Origin: Solanum dulcamara
Taxonomy: Eukaryota; Streptophyta; Magnoliopsida; Solanales; Solanaceae
Assembly (NCBI RefSeq): GCF_947179165.1
Contig: NC_077242.1
Location: forward strand, 35,895,097-35,959,096
Reading direction: 5' to 3'
Length of the DNA: 64,000 nucleotides
Both the position numbers and the translations under genes were made by a program. Below, piece after piece: positions 12,466 through 21,792 of this stretch; position 1 is the first letter of the stretch; every line of letters starts with the position of its first letter. The notes beneath the pieces are model-generated. The model saw nothing but the letters and a program-made list of their open reading frames with translations. It had not been told where the DNA came from and did not search any database.

Positions 12466-12679
12466 TGACTCCCTTTTGAATTTTTTGTTAAATTTCAGAT
12501 TTTTTACTAACTTTGAAACACTTTTATAAGTCTTTAAACTATTATTTTTATATTTTTGAATATTTTATTAAGTTGAGAATGATATATTTTATGTGTTGTA
12601 CTTGTTGTTGTATGTGCTGTTGGGCTGTGTATTGAATTGAATACATTAAGTAGGTGGCAGCAAAATTTACAGGTTCTAC

Positions 12680-13070
12680 TGTAAAAAAATGCAGAAAAAG
12701 CGACGGAAAAATCCCTTTAGTCCTTCGCTATTCTGCTTTTTTTTTAAAAAATCAAAAAAAGTGACGGACAGGGTCGCCTAGTTTATCTCTTTGTTCTTCG
12801 TAGTGAAGAACAAAGCGACGGACTCAGCGACCCTGTCCGTCGTTTTTCTGAAAATATAAAAGTTGACAAAAATCATGCAAAAATTATTTTTTTAAACTAC
12901 AGAAAAATGACAGACTGTGTCATTCTTTGCGATGCAATCCATTGCTTTTTGAAAAGTGTCGAGACAAAAAGAGAAGGAAGTGACTGTGTCACTTTTCCAT
13001 CGATTTTTACCAAAAAAGCGATGTAGACCCTCGCTTTTGTCCATCACTTTTTGATAATTTTTTGTTAGTG
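12680..13070. repeat. CACTA subterminal repeats and 3' terminal repeat
   Basis: Multiple inverted copies of a short motif (GCGACGGA, GTCCGTCG, GTGACGGACAGGGTCG and diverged forms such as GTCCATCAC), including a longer inverted pair around 12768-12840 (GACGGACAGGGTCGC versus GCGACCCTGTCCGTC). Such clusters are the binding sites of the CACTA regulatory protein. The end is TTTTTTGTTAGTG. Confidence 0.85.
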
Positions 13071-13438
13071 GTAGTTGAGCTTACAATTGCCGGCATGATG
13101 CTCAATAAGTGATTTCAGCCTGCAACTAGGAACTCAGAAAAATAATTAAGCATGGGATTAGATAATTCAACCAAATTGTTAAACAACCATGATTCTAAAC
13201 CTTTCTCTCATTAGATTTACACCAACCAATCTTCAACTAACTAAAATTTTATTGGTATTATTTGTGAATTCTCGAGTAATAAAATATAATTTCTAAAAAT
13301 TATTTGTTAATTACTGAATAGTTGAACTAATTCAAATTATACAATCAATAGACAAGTCTATGTGGTATGATATCTCTGGAGTTGTATGACCACGAACACT
13401 TATATGTGCGTTTGAATGCAATAGTGTAGAAAAATTAA
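13071..13438. other. Unassigned AT-rich interval
   Basis: Between the CACTA terminus and the proposed Helitron start. No coding pattern, RNA gene or recognisable repeat terminus seen. Confidence 0.6.
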
Positions 13439-13740
13439 TCTATATTACTTTAAACGCATGAATTTCTAAATTAAAAAATTTAATTATTAAATTGTCCCTC
13501 TAAATTAACTAAGTATTCTATATTATTAAAATCTTCCCAATTCCAAAAAAACCATATTTATCAATTTAAAAAAGAAAAAAATGAACAATCGCAACTCAAC
13601 CCTGCTTCTTGCGATGATGTACAAATAGTTTCCATAGAGACTCCTCTTTCCAATAGCCACGTTGCTCTGCCAAGATTTTTCATTGATTCCTTCAGATAAT
13701 TGTCTTCTTCTTCTCTCACTCATCTTCTCTACACAACTTT

Positions 13741-14400
13741 TTCTTCTACCGGTTTGTCAGAAATTATGCCTATATGTTATTACATCCTCAACAATACTTA
13801 AATAGATTGCAAGTTCACTTTTGTTTACATCATGAAGCTTTGTGTTATAGAAACTTTTCATGTTACTCCTAATCTTTTGTCTCAAATGAATTTTGAATAA
13901 GGATTTCTTATTTTGTTGCTAAAACTATTGAAATTATTTGTGCTAGATCTCTATAACATCGACATGATTTGAGATAACACTACTTCCTATATTCCTCACA
14001 TAACTGTGTGATAATTAAGGATGTGGAAACTGCATAATACTTCTTCACATTGTAAAGTAAAATTTCACAAATAGAAAAGACTGAAACAATCTAAAATCCT
14101 CCTACCTCCTAATTATCTTTACACAACTTCATTATTTGTTAAATCGTCAAGCTTTATTTTTTGACTTTCGGGCAGCCATACAAAGGTATTTTAAATATTG
14201 TTTCCTTACCCATTGATCATATAATACTTACAACATATTTTGAAACAAACACGAAATTGACTTGACAGTTTTCATAATCATGTAGTACCTTTTGGAAATC
14301 AGGTTTATTTCAACTGGAGTTGGTACCTCTGGTTCCTATATCTTCCCCTATTTATTCCTTACTCATATAATTGTAGTTACATTTTGCTAACTTTAAACCT
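13741..14400. other. Non-coding stretch upstream of RTE LINE
   Basis: AT-rich sequence inside the proposed Helitron. No domain, RNA gene or repeat structure recognised. The exact RTE 5' boundary lies somewhere near 14400 and was not resolved. Confidence 0.5.
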
Positions 14401-14431
14401 TTGAACAATTTATTAGTTCATACACGTTTTC

Positions 14432-17391
14432 GTGGCTTTGGATAGTGATGGTAGACTAGGGTCATGTTCTCACTCAGGGACGAGGACGGGGATGGGGACG
14501 AGGGTTAGGAGGGGTAAGTGGGTTAAAAGAGCGTCTAGAATGAGAATAGGCTCTTGGAACATTGGGACATTGACGGAAAAATCCATAGAGCTAGTTAAGA
14601 TCCTAAAGAAGAGGAAGATTAATATAGCGTGTGTACAAGAGACCAAATAGATAGGTTCTAAAGCTAAGGAGGTAGACGGGTATAAGCTTTGGTTCTCTGG
14701 TAGATCGAAGAATAGGAATGGGGTAGGCATTTTAGTAGACAGTAACTTAAGGGATCAGGTGGTGGAGGTTAGGAGATACAATGATAGGATGATGTCGATT
14801 AAGGTGGTCGTTGAAGGGAACACTTTGAACATTATTAGCGCTTATGCGCCGCAAGCAGGCTTAAACGAGGAGGATAAGAGGCATTTTTGGGAGGATTTGG
14901 ACGAGTTAGTGGGAGGCATACCGTCTACTGAGAAGCTTTTCGTGGGAGGGGATTTCAATGGGCACATCGGGTCTACTTCGGTAGGGTATGATGATGTGCA
15001 TGGAGGCTTTGGCTTCGGGGTCAGAAATGGAGGAGGAGTCTCATTGTTGGATTTTGCAAGAGCTTTTGGGTTGGTGATAGCCAATTCAAGTTTCCCTAAA
15101 AAGGAGGATCACTTGATAACCTTCCGGAGTGTGGTGGCTAAGACCCAGATAGACTTTTTACTCCTTAGGAAGGATGATAAAGGTCTGTGCAAAGACTGTA
15201 AGGTCATTCCGATCAACAACCTTACGACCCAACATAAGATTTTGGTGATGGATTTAGGGATCAAGATGACGAGAAAGAAGAGGATCGGGGATGACCAACC
15301 TAGGATCAGATGGGGGAGTTTGACCACGACTAGCGCCCTAGAGATGGGGGAGAAATTGAAGGATATGGGGGCCTGGGATAGTAGTGGGGATGCGAACACT
15401 ATGTGGAATAGGACGGCTAGTTATATTAGGGTTGTAGTAAGGGAAGTGTTGGGAGTCTCGATAGGTAGCTGTGGCCGGCACCGAGGGGACTGGTGGTAGA
15501 ATGGAGAAGTGCAAGGGAAGGTGGAAGCGAAGAAGATAGCCTATGCGAAGCTGATAGAAAGCAAGGACGAGGTGGAAAAATGGACGAATAGGGAACTTTA
15601 TAAGATAGCGAGGAAGGAGGCGAAGTCGGCGGTTTCGACGGCAAAAACAGCAGCTTTTGAACGCCTTTATGCTGAACTAAAAGAAAAAGATGGGGATAGG
15701 AAATTGTTCAAGCTAGCCAGGATGCGGGAGCGAAGGGCACGCGATGTGGATCAAGTGAAGTGCATTAAGGACGAACATGGAAAAGTATTGGTAGAAGAGA
15801 CCCTCATTAAACAGAGATGGCAGTCATACTTCCATAAACTCTTGAACGAAGAAGGAGACAGAGAGATTATGTTGGGAGATTTGGAACATATAGGGAGGCA
15901 TCGCGTTGGTGAGTGTTGCAGGAGTATTTTGGTCGAAGAACTTAAGGGTGTTGTGCGTAGGATGCGCTGGGGAAGAGCGACCGGACCTGACGAGATCCCT
16001 GGTGAATTTTGGAAGAGCACGAGCCAGGTAGGTTTGGAGTGGCTGACTAGGTTATTTAATGTCATCTTTAGGACAGCAACGATGCCCAAAGAATGGAGGT
16101 CGAGCGTACTAATCCCTCTATACAAAAACAAGGGAGATATCCAGAGTTGCAACAACTATAGGGGTATCAAGGTTCTAGCCATACTATGAAAGTGTGGGAA
16201 AGAGTGGTGGAGATGAGGGTTAGGAGAGGCGTGTCTATTTCAGAGAACCAGTTTGGATTTATGCCGGGACACTCAACTACTGATGCTATCCATCTTATGA
16301 GGAGACTCGTGGAGCAGTATAGGGAGAGAAAGAGAGACTTGCATATGGTATTCATTGATCTAGAAAAGGCTTACGATAAAGTTTCACGAGAAATACTATG
16401 GAGATGTTTGGAGGCTAAAGGTGTACCGGCGACATACATTAGAGTGATCAAGGATATGTATGAGGGCGCCAAAACCAGGGTAAGGATAGTAGGAGGAGTC
16501 TCAGAGCACTTCCCAGTTGTGATGGGGTTACATCAAGGATCAGCCCTTAGTCCATTTTTATTTGCCTTGGTGATGGATGTATTGACGCGACAAATTCAAG
16601 ATGAGGTGCCATGGTGTATGCTTTTTGCGGACGATATAGTCCTGATCGATGAGACTCGTAGCGGAGTTAACGCTAAGCTGGAGGATTGGAGACACACCTT
16701 GGAGTCTAAAGGGTTTAAGCTGAGTAGGACCAAGACAGAGTACTTAGAGTGCAAGTTCAGTGAGACACCCCATGAGGTTGGCGCGGAAGTTATGCTTGGT
16801 GACCAGGCCATCCAAAAGAAAGGTAGTTTCAAGTACCTGGGGTCTATCATGCAAGGCAGCGGGGAGATTGACGACGATGTCACACATTGTATTGGGGCAG
16901 GGTGGATGAAATGGAGGCTCGCTTCCGGGGTGCTCTGTGACAAGAAAGTGCCACCACAACTTAAGGGCAAGTTCTACAAAGTGGTTGTTAGACCGACTAT
17001 GTTATATGGGGCGGAGTGTTGGCCAATTAAGGTCTCTCACGTCCATAAGATGAAAGTAGCCGAGATGAGAATGTTGAGATGGATGTGTGGGCATACCAGG
17101 AGCGACAGGATTAGAAACGAGGCTATTCGGGATAAGGTAGGAGTGGCCTCAGTGGAAGACAAGATGCGGGAAATGCGACTTAGGTGGTTTGGGCATGTGA
17201 AGAGGAGAGACACAGATGCCCCAGTGAGGAGGTGTGAGAGGTTGGCCATGGATGGCTTCAGAAGAGGTAGGGGTAGGCCAAAGAAATATTGGGGAGAGGT
17301 GATTAGACAAGACATGACGCAGTTACAGCTTATCGAGGACATGACCTTAGATAGGAGTGTGTGGAGGACCCGCATTCGGGTAGAAGGCTAG
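14432..17391 (+). pseudogene. RTE LINE endonuclease/reverse transcriptase, three lesions
   Basis: N-terminal endonuclease: MRIGSWNIGTL, NIACVQETK, ISAYAPQ, then GGDFNGHIG and TQIDFLLLR. RT follows: [31 protein letters not shown] (first catalytic Asp), [18 protein letters not shown], then [10 protein letters not shown]. The C-terminal part has KFKYLG-type ([11 protein letters not shown]), [11 protein letters not shown] and [11 protein letters not shown]. Frame 2 is open except for TAG at 14648-14650 and 15497-15499, each where the family has Trp TGG. One base is missing near 16174, shifting to frame 1, which then runs unbroken from 16186 (401 codons). All catalytic motifs are present, so this is a recent copy with light damage. 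Confidence 0.93.
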
Positions 17392-17873
17392 TACATAGTC
17401 GCGTTATCCTACCCTATTAGTAGGCGCATTAGCGCACTATAATTTCCTTTGTGGAGGACTCAGATTAGGATTAAAGGCTAAGTGATTCATCTTTTGCACC
17501 ATAGTAGTTGGAGTTCTGCTCATTGCTTATTGCCTTTTGACTTCTGCATTGTATTGCTGTTTATAGTTGTGGCGCCGTTGTACTTTGACTGTCTTATCTA
17601 TCTTATCTTATCTTATTTATTTATTTATTGTAGTTATGCCTCCTTCTTCCCAAACCACTCTACCACGACTTTTCCTTTTGCTATTCCTGTTTTCATCTTA
17701 TTTTCTATATGTTTGCCCCTATCTGACCTTTTATCTTGTCCTCTCTTAAAGCCGAGGGTCTTTCGGAAACAGCCGCTCTACCTTTCAAGGTGGGGGTTAG
17801 GTCTGCGTACACTCTACTCTCCCCAGACCCCACATTATGGGATTATACTGGGTTTGTTGTTGTTGTTGTTATT
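17392..17873 (+). other. RTE 3' UTR with SINE-like tail
   Basis: The region 17750-17873 (GCCGAGGGTCTTTCGGAAAC, CTCTACCTTTCAAGGTGGGG, GGTCTGCGTACACTCTACTC, CCCAGACCCCAC, then TGGGTTTGTTGTTGTTGTTG) matches the tail recalled for tobacco TS-type SINEs. A shared 3' end would let the RTE reverse transcriptase mobilise the SINE. The 152-codon open frame across this UTR is not a gene. Confidence 0.75.
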
Positions 17874-18026
17874 GACTTTGCAATTTGTATGTTACCTACC
17901 GGTGGAGGCTTTGGTAGAAAGCAAAATTTCACATGATTAATTTTACTTTGCACTTTTAAGAGAAATAAAAATGTGACAAGAAGAGGTATGGGGTGAAAAA
18001 GCAATTGAAATGAATGAAAGGAATAT

Positions 18027-18366
18027 ACAATAACATACCCAATTTAATCCTATAAAGTGGGGTATGAGAAGGATAGAGTGTACGTAGACTTACTCTACAT
18101 CAAAAGTAGAGAGATTATTTCCGATAGACCTTCGGCTCAAGAAAAATCACCCAAAACATTATACATAAGAGTAATAATAGGCATACAGAAAATAAAGATA
18201 GTACAAAAAACAAAAGAGTAACATGACAATAACAACAATAACATGATATGATAATCAAGGTATATAAGTAAACACAAATAATAACATAAATTGATGGGCA
18301 AGAAACTACCGAGGAACTACCTTCTAACCTTCTACCCTAATGTGTATCTTCCACAAACTCCACGAA
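18027..18366 (-). mobile_element. 5'-truncated RTE LINE copy, tail-to-tail with the first
   Basis: On the minus strand it starts in the last coding codons (TGTGGAAGATACACATTAGG, then GTAGAAGGTTAG), runs through a diverged 3' UTR with GAAGGTCTATCGGAAATAAT and CTACGTACACTCTATCC, and ends TTGGGTATGTTATTG at about 18027. This is the same tail as 17355-17873 in the opposite orientation, about 150 bp away, and more decayed. Short 5'-truncated copies are typical of target-primed reverse transcription. Confidence 0.82.
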
Positions 18367-18705
18367 GGAATATACACTGTGAATACCGTTTATAAGGAAG
18401 TATTAGGTGAGATACACTTAATTACAAGACTGAAACTCATAAAATCAAAATAAGAATTAAAAATAAATTATTTCTAAATAAACTTTGATTGTTCATCTTG
18501 ATAGGTTCAAATGATATCCAATTATCTTAACGTCGGAAAACAAGTCACAATTCAACAATTACCATTGACCAATCACTAAAGCATTTACTTTATTCTTTCG
18601 TTTACTTAATCAATTTTTTAATAAACAATATTGATATTATTTTTAAAAAATGTTTATAATCTAATGTCAAAGCGATGTCCAATCATCTTGCCATGAATTG
18701 ATAAT

Positions 18706-18736
18706 CACGTGCATTTGCACGTGTCGAGAGACTAGT
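18706..18736 (+). other. Helitron 3' terminus: hairpin plus CTAG|T
   Basis: CACGTGCATTTGCACGTG folds into a perfect 8-bp stem with a 2-base loop, followed 8 bases later by CTAG and T. The rolling-circle termination signal of Helitrons has this form. Confidence 0.65.
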
Positions 18737-19302
18737 TAACAAAATACATTTGAAGAGGATCGATCTATTATGATCACATGAAAGTTGATTAGCAGAAAAA
18801 TCATGTTAGACATAGGATTTTAAATATTGTCTCATGAATTACAACATACTAAATTATCTTCCACAATAAAATATGCAAAGAATAGAATTTATGCAAACCT
18901 TACTTTTGTCTTATGTAAAGTAAAAATATGATTTTCGATACATTAAGAAAATGTAGGCTTGCAGGGAACTAGAGTACCGATTTAGCAGTTGATGTTCTAT
19001 CTTGGACTATTTAGGCGTAGAGTTCAACTCAATCAAAAGATCGTCCCCCTATTTTAATTTTTGATGTTGCAGTATTTACAATTCTACCTACCACAAAAAA
19101 TAAAAATATTTCACTTGTATATATTAATTGGCGATGCACAATGTCAGGGTTGAATTCAACATCTATCTTTTCTTTTGAGAAGATAAACGAGAAAAGAGAA
19201 GAAGATAATTGCACCTAAAGCAAACATCTCTATGATTCCTCAGCTGAAACATTTTGCACATGAGGGAGGACATGTTCAAAATTAACTAGTTAAACCTAGC
19301 TA
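18737..19302. other. Region 3' of the transporter gene
   Basis: About 570 bp between the Helitron terminus and the transporter stop codon; part must be the transporter 3' UTR. No clear polyadenylation signal could be chosen. The 61-codon minus-strand frame at 19029-19214 shows no domain. Confidence 0.5.
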
Positions 19303-20877
19303 CTACCATTTAATCGTTTCCTTATTGGCAATGTTATCCTTTTTATCCTCAAAGATTGCCAAAATTTCTTCTAGGCTCTTGCCTTTAGTTTCAGGCAAGA
19401 AAAAGTAGAAGAAAATAGTTGCTAATACCATAACTCCACAAAGCAGAAAGAAGGTTCCTGCAAATGTTATCTTGTTGGATATGGTTAGAAAAGTCATTGC
19501 AACCGCCCCACTAACCAATCGGTTCACTGAAACCGCCAAGCTCGTACCTTGTGCCCTTAGCGTAATAGGAAATATTTCTGATGAATAGACCCATGTTATT
19601 GGGCCAAGGCCTATTGAGAAGAATGAGACATCAGCACAGACTGCAACAACACATAATGCGATGGCCCATGGTGGCTTATGATTGACATTGCGGAGATACA
19701 TTGAGCCCAACCCAAGACCAGCTAGAGAAACAGCCATTCCTATTGTACCCAACAATAACATGGGCCTCCTTCCAAAATTATCTAAGAAAAGTGCTGATAC
19801 AACACAAAATGATGTCTTGGCTATCCCCATGACGATGGTCACAGCTATTAGTCCTTTATGGTTGTGAATTCCAGCAGCATTGAACACTGACGGTGTGTAG
19901 TATACAACTGCATCATTACCGGAGGCTTGCATAAAGAAATTTATGCCGATAGCAGCCACAAGAATGCGGCGAAGCGGCCGGGTTGGCCTTAGGAGTTCTT
20001 TCCAAACCCCCTGACCTTTCCAATTATTACTTGGAGTAGTTGAACCAGCAGCTTTTATTATTTCTTCTAGTCTCAAATCAGCTTCATCATCATTATCTGA
20101 GGTTTTACGAAGCACTCTTTTGGCTTCTTCTATACTGCCTTTCATAATAAGCCATCGTGGTGATTCTGGCATTTGCAAGACTCCATAGCCAATGGCAATA
20201 GCTGGAATAGCAGCCAGGCCAAGCATTAACCTCCAGTTGATGTGGTGTGGTAAATCAGCTAATGCATAATTGAAAATATAGCCAAGTAAAATACCAACAT
20301 TGATGAAGACTTCAGGGAGTGATGTGAGCAAACCACGTGTCATGGCTGGCGATACCTCTGCAGTATAGACGGGAGCAATCATGAGGGAATAGCCAACACC
20401 TATTCCAGCGACAACCCTTCCTGCCATAAGGGATGGGTAAGAAGGAGCAAACCCCATCAGAAGTGAACCTATTAAAAAAGTTGTTGCTGACAAGATAATT
20501 GTGTATCTTCTACCAATCATATCTGAAGTCTTGCCAGATGCAAGCGCTCCAATTAGGGAACATACATTCAATGACCCAACCAAGATTTCCATCTGATAAG
20601 ACGAAATCTTGAGATTTTCTTTTATGAATAGCACAGCTCCACTCATCACTCCAATATCTGCATATTTATAAAATCAAATCACTAATTTAATTGAACTGGT
20701 CGACATTTATATATTTTTTTTCATTCTTAAAGCCTAATATTCAAAAATAATTAATTAAGTGACCTTCAAATTCTCAAGCATACATAAGTAATCAATTAAC
20801 ACCATTTCTTTAGATTTTGAAATCAAATTATGATCTCTAGTACAAATAAAATTCTATAAAGAAAAGAAGGATTGTGG

Positions 20878-20915
<38 letters not shown>

Positions 20916-21059
20916 GGGATAAATTAAAGAAGATTGACCATAGCCCAAGAGGATGGAGTTGGTGGAAGCCAAAAGTGCGCAAGCGAGGGCATACTTGTTG
21001 AGAGGAGCCTTCTTAGGAGGCTGAGATTCAATTTGAGTTCTGACCTTATCCTCATCCAT
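19303..21059 (-). CDS. Polyol/monosaccharide transporter (PLT-like, MFS sugar porter)
   Basis: Two exons: 20939-21059 and 19303-20657, intron 20658-20938 with GT...AG ends and phase 1, giving 491 aa, normal for plant polyol transporters (about 490-530). The start MDEDKVRTQIESQ is at 21057-21059; the join restores GY-D-IGVMSGA in TM1. Sugar-porter signatures: SDMIGRRYT (about 86-93), GIGVGYSLMIAPVYTAEVSP, MPESPRWL (about 203-210), NFGRRP (about 334-339), WVYSSEIFP and LPETKGKSLEE (about 461-471). Twelve membrane spans are expected, acting as a proton/polyol or monosaccharide symporter, probably at the plasma membrane. Odd point: the substrate-binding QQASG motif reads MQASG (residues 283-287) and the following Ile is Asn. 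Both exons are intact, so it may be expressed. Substrate cannot be assigned. Confidence 0.93.
20658..20938 (-). other. Intron 1 of the transporter gene
   Basis: 281 bp, donor TATG|GTCAATC and acceptor TATGCAG|ATATTGG on the minus strand. It contains a TA/GA compound microsatellite at 20879-20914. The position, just after the TM1 GYD codon, is the common first-intron site of plant polyol transporters as I recall it. Confidence 0.88.
20879..20914. repeat. (TA)n(GA)n microsatellite in intron 1
   Basis: Perfect TA run followed by a GA run on the plus strand, close to the splice donor. Likely length-polymorphic. Confidence 0.95.
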
Positions 21060-21115
21060 ATAAGTTAGACAACTCTGATTTAGATCTGTGTATAAAAATG
21101 AGAGAAAAGAAATCA

Positions 21116-21125
21116 AAATATTATA
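21116..21125 (-). promoter_or_regulatory. Possible TATA box of the transporter gene
   Basis: CTTATAATAT on the minus strand, about 60 bp upstream of the ATG. It would give a short 5' leader. AT-rich context makes chance matches common. Confidence 0.3.
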
Positions 21126-21792
21126 AGGCTTTGTTTACTCTTGATGTATGAGATTGAAAACTTTTGGATTATAAGGATCTGATTTACATTAATGGCTAAC
21201 TTGTAGGATGGCTTGACACGTTTGTTTTGTATATTCAAAACTACTTCCAACAAGCGCAAGTTGCGTTTTCCCCCTTGTAATATGTCTTTATCTAAATTCA
21301 CGTGAATTTGGACTTTTGCTCTCTGATAAATGCAGCATAATTAAAATTTATATCAAAATCATGAAATTATCAATTTCTTATAAAATATAATATTATTTAT
21401 CATGAATATGATTCCAAAATTATAATCTTGAGATAACACTTATTTAAACAAAACAATCAAACTATATAGCTTGTGCTAGCTCATCACAACATTTAAAGTT
21501 TATTTTTCCTTTCGATGGCATATCCTACACAACGAAAAAAAGCTTTTAGTAAGGAAAAACTTAATCGATAAAAGTCAAAATTTGAATGTTATAGGAAAAT
21601 CATGATCGAAACAAATTCGGTCATCATCTATCATTAAAAGTCTTAACGTTAAAAATTAACTATGAAATTGAAATGTAGTCATTAAAAATCCTTTAGCAAC
21701 GGCAAAACTACCTATTATTACCTGTCCTTCTTAGTAACCGAGTTTCCTATGCTGATTGCTAAATTTCCCTTCACTAACACCCATTTAATATT
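21126..21792. other. Upstream region of the transporter gene
   Basis: AT-rich, no coding pattern. Presumed promoter of the minus-strand transporter; no individual cis-element could be supported. It ends at the target duplication of the first foldback element. Confidence 0.5.
21784..21792. repeat. 9-bp target duplication, left (partner 22962-22970)
   Basis: TTTAATATT versus TTTAACATT on the other side of the foldback element; 8 of 9 identical. Confidence 0.75.

Larger units (their letters stand above)
9469..13070 (+). mobile_element. CACTA (En/Spm) transposon, 5'-truncated
   Basis: The right terminus ends TTTTTTGTTAGTG at 13070, the inverse of a CACTAACAAAAAA terminal repeat, preceded by about 400 bp of subterminal repeats around GCGACGGA/TCCGTCGC. 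Upstream are the C-terminal part of a TNP2-type transposase gene (DUF4216 region) and a second gene with a Ptta/En/Spm domain, the usual plant CACTA order. No left terminus is seen; it was probably lost when the LTR ending at 9468 inserted. GTA at 13071-13073 would be the 3-bp target duplication, but its partner is missing. Confidence 0.8.
14400..17873 (+). mobile_element. RTE-clade LINE, nearly full length
   Basis: A single ORF with an apurinic-type endonuclease, a reverse transcriptase and a C-terminal region with no RNase H, followed by a 0.48-kb 3' tail ending in GTT/TTG repeats instead of poly(A). That architecture and the RT sequence are those of plant RTE (BovB-like) LINEs. Coding starts at or before 14432 and ends at 17391. 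The 5' boundary is approximate and no target duplication was identified with confidence. Confidence 0.9.
13439..18735 (+). mobile_element. Putative non-autonomous Helitron, split by an RTE LINE
   Basis: The right end has the Helitron 3' signature: a perfect 8-bp stem hairpin CACGTGCA-TT-TGCACGTG (18706-18723), 8 bases, then CTAG at 18732-18735 followed by host T. The left end candidate starts TCTATATTAC at 13439, preceded by host A, resembling the TCTATATTA-type 5' ends of plant Helitrons and giving the expected A|T insertion site. No RepHel gene is present, so it would be non-autonomous. Without the RTE insertion it would be roughly 1.8 kb. The 3' end is the stronger call. Confidence 0.5.

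Noticed and set aside
13526..13723. 65-codon minus-strand frame beginning MSERRRRQLSEG
   Set aside because: No recognisable domain and no upstream gene structure; kept only as a possible captured fragment in the Helitron note.
14060..14072. AAAATTTCACA near 14061 and 17925 as a target duplication of the RTE LINE
   Set aside because: Flanking bases do not fit the LINE boundaries well; similarity in AT-rich DNA may be chance.
15109..15399. Minus-strand frames across the RTE LINE (also 14842-15084, 15751-16155, 16596-16970, 17037-17375)
   Set aside because: Antisense shadows of the RTE coding frame.
17482..17940. 152-codon open frame after the RTE ORF
   Set aside because: Lies in the RTE 3' UTR and SINE-like tail; hydrophobic composition comes from T-rich sequence.
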